A DNA stretch of 60,000 nucleotides, from contig CAXIUT010000230.1 of assembly GCA_964035545.1 (NCBI GenBank), forward strand, positions 994,001 through 1,054,000, given 5' to 3'. The position numbers were made by a program, and so were the translations under genes. Positions 57,801 through 60,000 of this stretch are shown here, piece after piece; positions within the stretch are counted from its first letter, which is position 1, and every line of letters starts with the position of its first letter. The DNA comes from Bugula neritina. Taxonomy: Eukaryota > Bryozoa > Gymnolaemata > Cheilostomatida > Bugulidae. Below the pieces are notes generated by a model. The model searched no databases, was not told the origin of the DNA, and saw only the letters and a list, made by a program, of their open reading frames with translations.

Positions 57801-57924
57801 TACAATGTGACACACTGGAATACACTGCAACATACTGCAAGATACTGCAACGTACGGAAATATTGTGCGACACAGTGAAATATACTGCAACATATTGAAA
57901 TATACTGTAACATACTGCAACATA
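54846..57924 (+). repeat. 3079-bp HOR unit 8, right of the insert
   Basis: The unit start recurs exactly 3079 bp later at 57925, the same length as units 2, 3, 5 and 6. The 1235-bp internal offset is also kept (54991 to 56226). Variants AAGGATACTG-type GCAGGATACTG (55339) and CAAATGGTGCAAC (55488) are private to this unit. Confidence 0.85.
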
Positions 57925-58050
57925 CTAAAATACACTGCAACATACTGAAATACATTGCAACACATTAAAATATACTGCGACATACTGAAACATACTGCAA
58001 CATGCTGAAATACACTGCAACATACTGAAATACACTATAACATATTGAAA

Positions 58051-58770
58051 TATACTGCAACATACTGAATTACACTCTAACATACTGAAATATGCTGTAG
58101 CATACTGAAAAACACTGCAACACACTGAAGTATACTGTAATACACTGAAATGTAATGCAACATACTGAATTATACTGCATCATAGTGCAACATACTGAAA
58201 TACACTGTGACACACTGAAATACACTGAAACATAATGCAACAAACTGCAACATACTGAAATACACTGTAACATATCGAAATACACTGCAACATACTGCAA
58301 CATACTGCAACATACTGAAATACACTACAACATACTGCAACATACTGAAATACACTGGGACATATTGAAATACACTGCGACACATTGAAACATACTGCAA
58401 CATAGTGAAATATACTGCAACATACTGAATTACACTCTAACATACTGAAATATGCTGTAGCATACTGAAATACACTGCAACACACTGAAGTATACTGTAA
58501 TACACTGAAATGTAATGCAACATACTGAATTATACTGCAACATAGTGCAACATACTGAAATACACTGTGACACACTGAAATACACTGAAACATAATGCAA
58601 CATACTGCAACATACTGAAATACACTGTAACATATCGAAATACACTGCAACATACTGCAACATACTGCAACATACTGAAATACACTACAACATACTGCAA
58701 CATACTGAAATACACTGGGACATATTGAAATACACTGCGACACATTGAAACATACTGCAACATACTGAAA
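58051..58770 (+). repeat. Local 360-bp tandem duplication
   Basis: 58051-58410 and 58411-58770 match along their length, both starting at TACACTCTAAC-containing sequence and ending near CACATTGAAACATACTGCAAC. The offset is exactly 36 decamers. The copies differ at ACTGAAAAACAC against ACTGAAATACAC, GCATCATAG against GCAACATAG, and CAACAAACTGC against CAACATACTGC. Confidence 0.8.
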
Positions 58771-60000
58771 TATACTGCAACACACTGAAACATACGGCAA
58801 CATACCGAAATAAACTGCGACACGTTGAAAATTACTGCAACATACTGAAATATACTGCAAGTGGTGCAACATACTGAAATACACTGTGACACACTGAAAT
58901 ACACTGCAACATACTGCAACATACTGCAACATACTGAAATATTGTGCGACACAATAAAATATACTGCAACATATTGAAATATACTGTAACATACTGCAAC
59001 ATACTAAAATACACTGCAACACATTAAAATATACTGCAACATACTGAAACATACTGCAACATACTGAAATACACTGTGACACCCTGAAATACACTGCAAC
59101 ATACTGTAACATACTGCAACATACTGAATTACACTGGAACATATTGATATACACTGCAACACATTGAAATATACTGCAACACACTGAACCATATGGCAAC
59201 ATACCGAAATTTACTGCGACACACTGAAAAATACTGCAACATACGAATTATACTTCAAGTGGTGCAACATACTGAAATACAATGTGACACACTGAAATAC
59301 ACTGCATCATACTGCAACATACTGCAACATACTGAAATATTGTGCGACACATTGAAATATACTGCAACGTATTGAAATATACTGTAACATACTGCAACAT
59401 ACTAAAATACACTGCAACATACTGAAATACATTGCAACACATTAAAATATATTGCGACATACTGAAACATACTGCAACATGCTGAAATATACTGCAACAT
59501 ACTGAAATACACTATCACATATTGAAATATACTGCAACATACTGAATTACACTCTAACATACTGAAATATGCTATAGCATACTGAAATACACTGCAACAC
59601 ACTGAAGTATACTGTAATACACTGAAATGTAATGCAAAATACTGAATTAGACTGCAACATAGTGCAACATACTGAAAGACACTACAACATACTGCAACAT
59701 ACTGAAATACACTGGAACATATTGAAATACACTGCGACACATTGAAACATACTGCAACATACTGAAATATACTGCAAGATACTGCAAACATACTGAAACA
59801 GACTGTGACATACTGAAATACACTGCAACATACTGCAAGATACCGCAACCGACTGAAATACACTGTAACATATTGAAATACACTGCATCATACTGCAACA
59901 TACTGAATTACACTGGAACATATTGATATACACTGCAACACATTGAAATATACTGCAACACACTGAAACATACGGCAATATACCAAAATATACTGCGACA
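58770..60000 (+). repeat. Return of the domain-1 pattern, matching 17171-18401
   Basis: Sequence here follows 17171-18401 at a constant offset of 41599 bp. The match includes the GACACGTTGAAAATTAC marker (58821 against 17220), CATATGGCAACATACCG (59191 against 17592) and CACTATCACATATTG (59509 against 17910). A one-base insertion (GCAAACATAC, about 59785) shifts the register by one afterwards. Substitutions are more frequent than in the 4.3- and 8.6-kb copies, so this relationship is older. Confidence 0.78.

Larger units (their letters stand above)
53885..60000 (+). repeat. Decamer satellite array, right block
   Basis: The same 10-bp satellite resumes directly after the insert, in the same orientation and with the same variant decamers. 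From 53885 to about 58.4 kb it carries the 3079-bp higher-order pattern of the left block, including both CAAGTGGTGCAAC and CAAGTGTGGCAAC junctions. From about 58.77 kb it switches to a pattern seen near 17.2-18.4 kb. The block runs off the right edge of the window. Shared orientation and shared repeat family show that left and right blocks are one array split by the insert. Confidence 0.96.

Noticed and set aside
1-60000. Telomeric repeat
   Set aside because: The monomer does not match TTAGGG, TTAGG or related telomere words on either strand, and the array has long higher-order structure unlike telomerase products.

Overview
The window is eukaryotic and probably metazoan. It is dominated by a very large, head-to-tail minisatellite/satellite array, and I recognise no gene in it. 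I cannot assign a species from sequence alone.

The array occupies 1-48457 and 53885-60000. Its monomer is 10 bp, about one DNA helical turn. Two decamer types dominate, ACTGCAACAT and ACTGAAATAC, with variants such as ATTGAAATAT, ACTGYGACAC, ACTGAATTAC and ACTCTAACAT. Every monomer lies in the same orientation, so the + strand is A/C-rich and G-poor over about 54.6 kb. Decamer variants are arranged in a fixed order into higher-order repeats (HORs) with a canonical length of 3079 bp, made of 1235 bp plus about 1844 bp. Length variants of 3069, 3031 and 2451 bp occur. These are nested in larger recent duplications: 1696, 3031 and 4267 bp, and one of 8609 bp. A junction seen near 17.2-18.4 kb recurs at 58.8-60.0 kb, 41599 bp further on.

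Layout: 1-17.6 kb is a mixed domain carrying markers such as GACACGTTGAAAATTAC and GCGACGCCTTAAAATATAC. From 17.6 to 48.457 kb the array is a more homogeneous domain with GACACCTTGAAAAATAC. Its distal part (22.6-47.4 kb) also carries CAAGTGTGGCAAC, and the 3.07-kb HOR is regular from 25.9 kb on. At 48458-53884 lies a 5427-bp non-satellite insert. From 53885 to about 58.4 kb the 3079-bp HOR family resumes, and from 58.77 kb the mixed-domain pattern returns.

The most informative feature is the insert. It begins and ends with 22-bp inverted repeats matching at 18 positions (CACAGC, four variable bases, TTAAGGTCATCC). It is flanked by a 2-bp AC duplication, and removing the insert plus one AC restores a normal array sequence found intact at about 20.78 kb. 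It therefore looks like a DNA transposon, or a non-autonomous/decayed derivative, that landed in the satellite. I see no transposase in it. It holds a (TA)35 microsatellite, two diverged 180-bp direct repeats next to the right terminus, a perfect 20-bp palindrome, and one weak candidate first exon on the minus strand.

The array yields many long minus-strand open frames, up to about 358 codons. These follow from the monomer: 10 bp is not a multiple of 3 and the minus-strand decamer lacks stops, so all three frames spell the same decapeptide. I treat none of them as genes.
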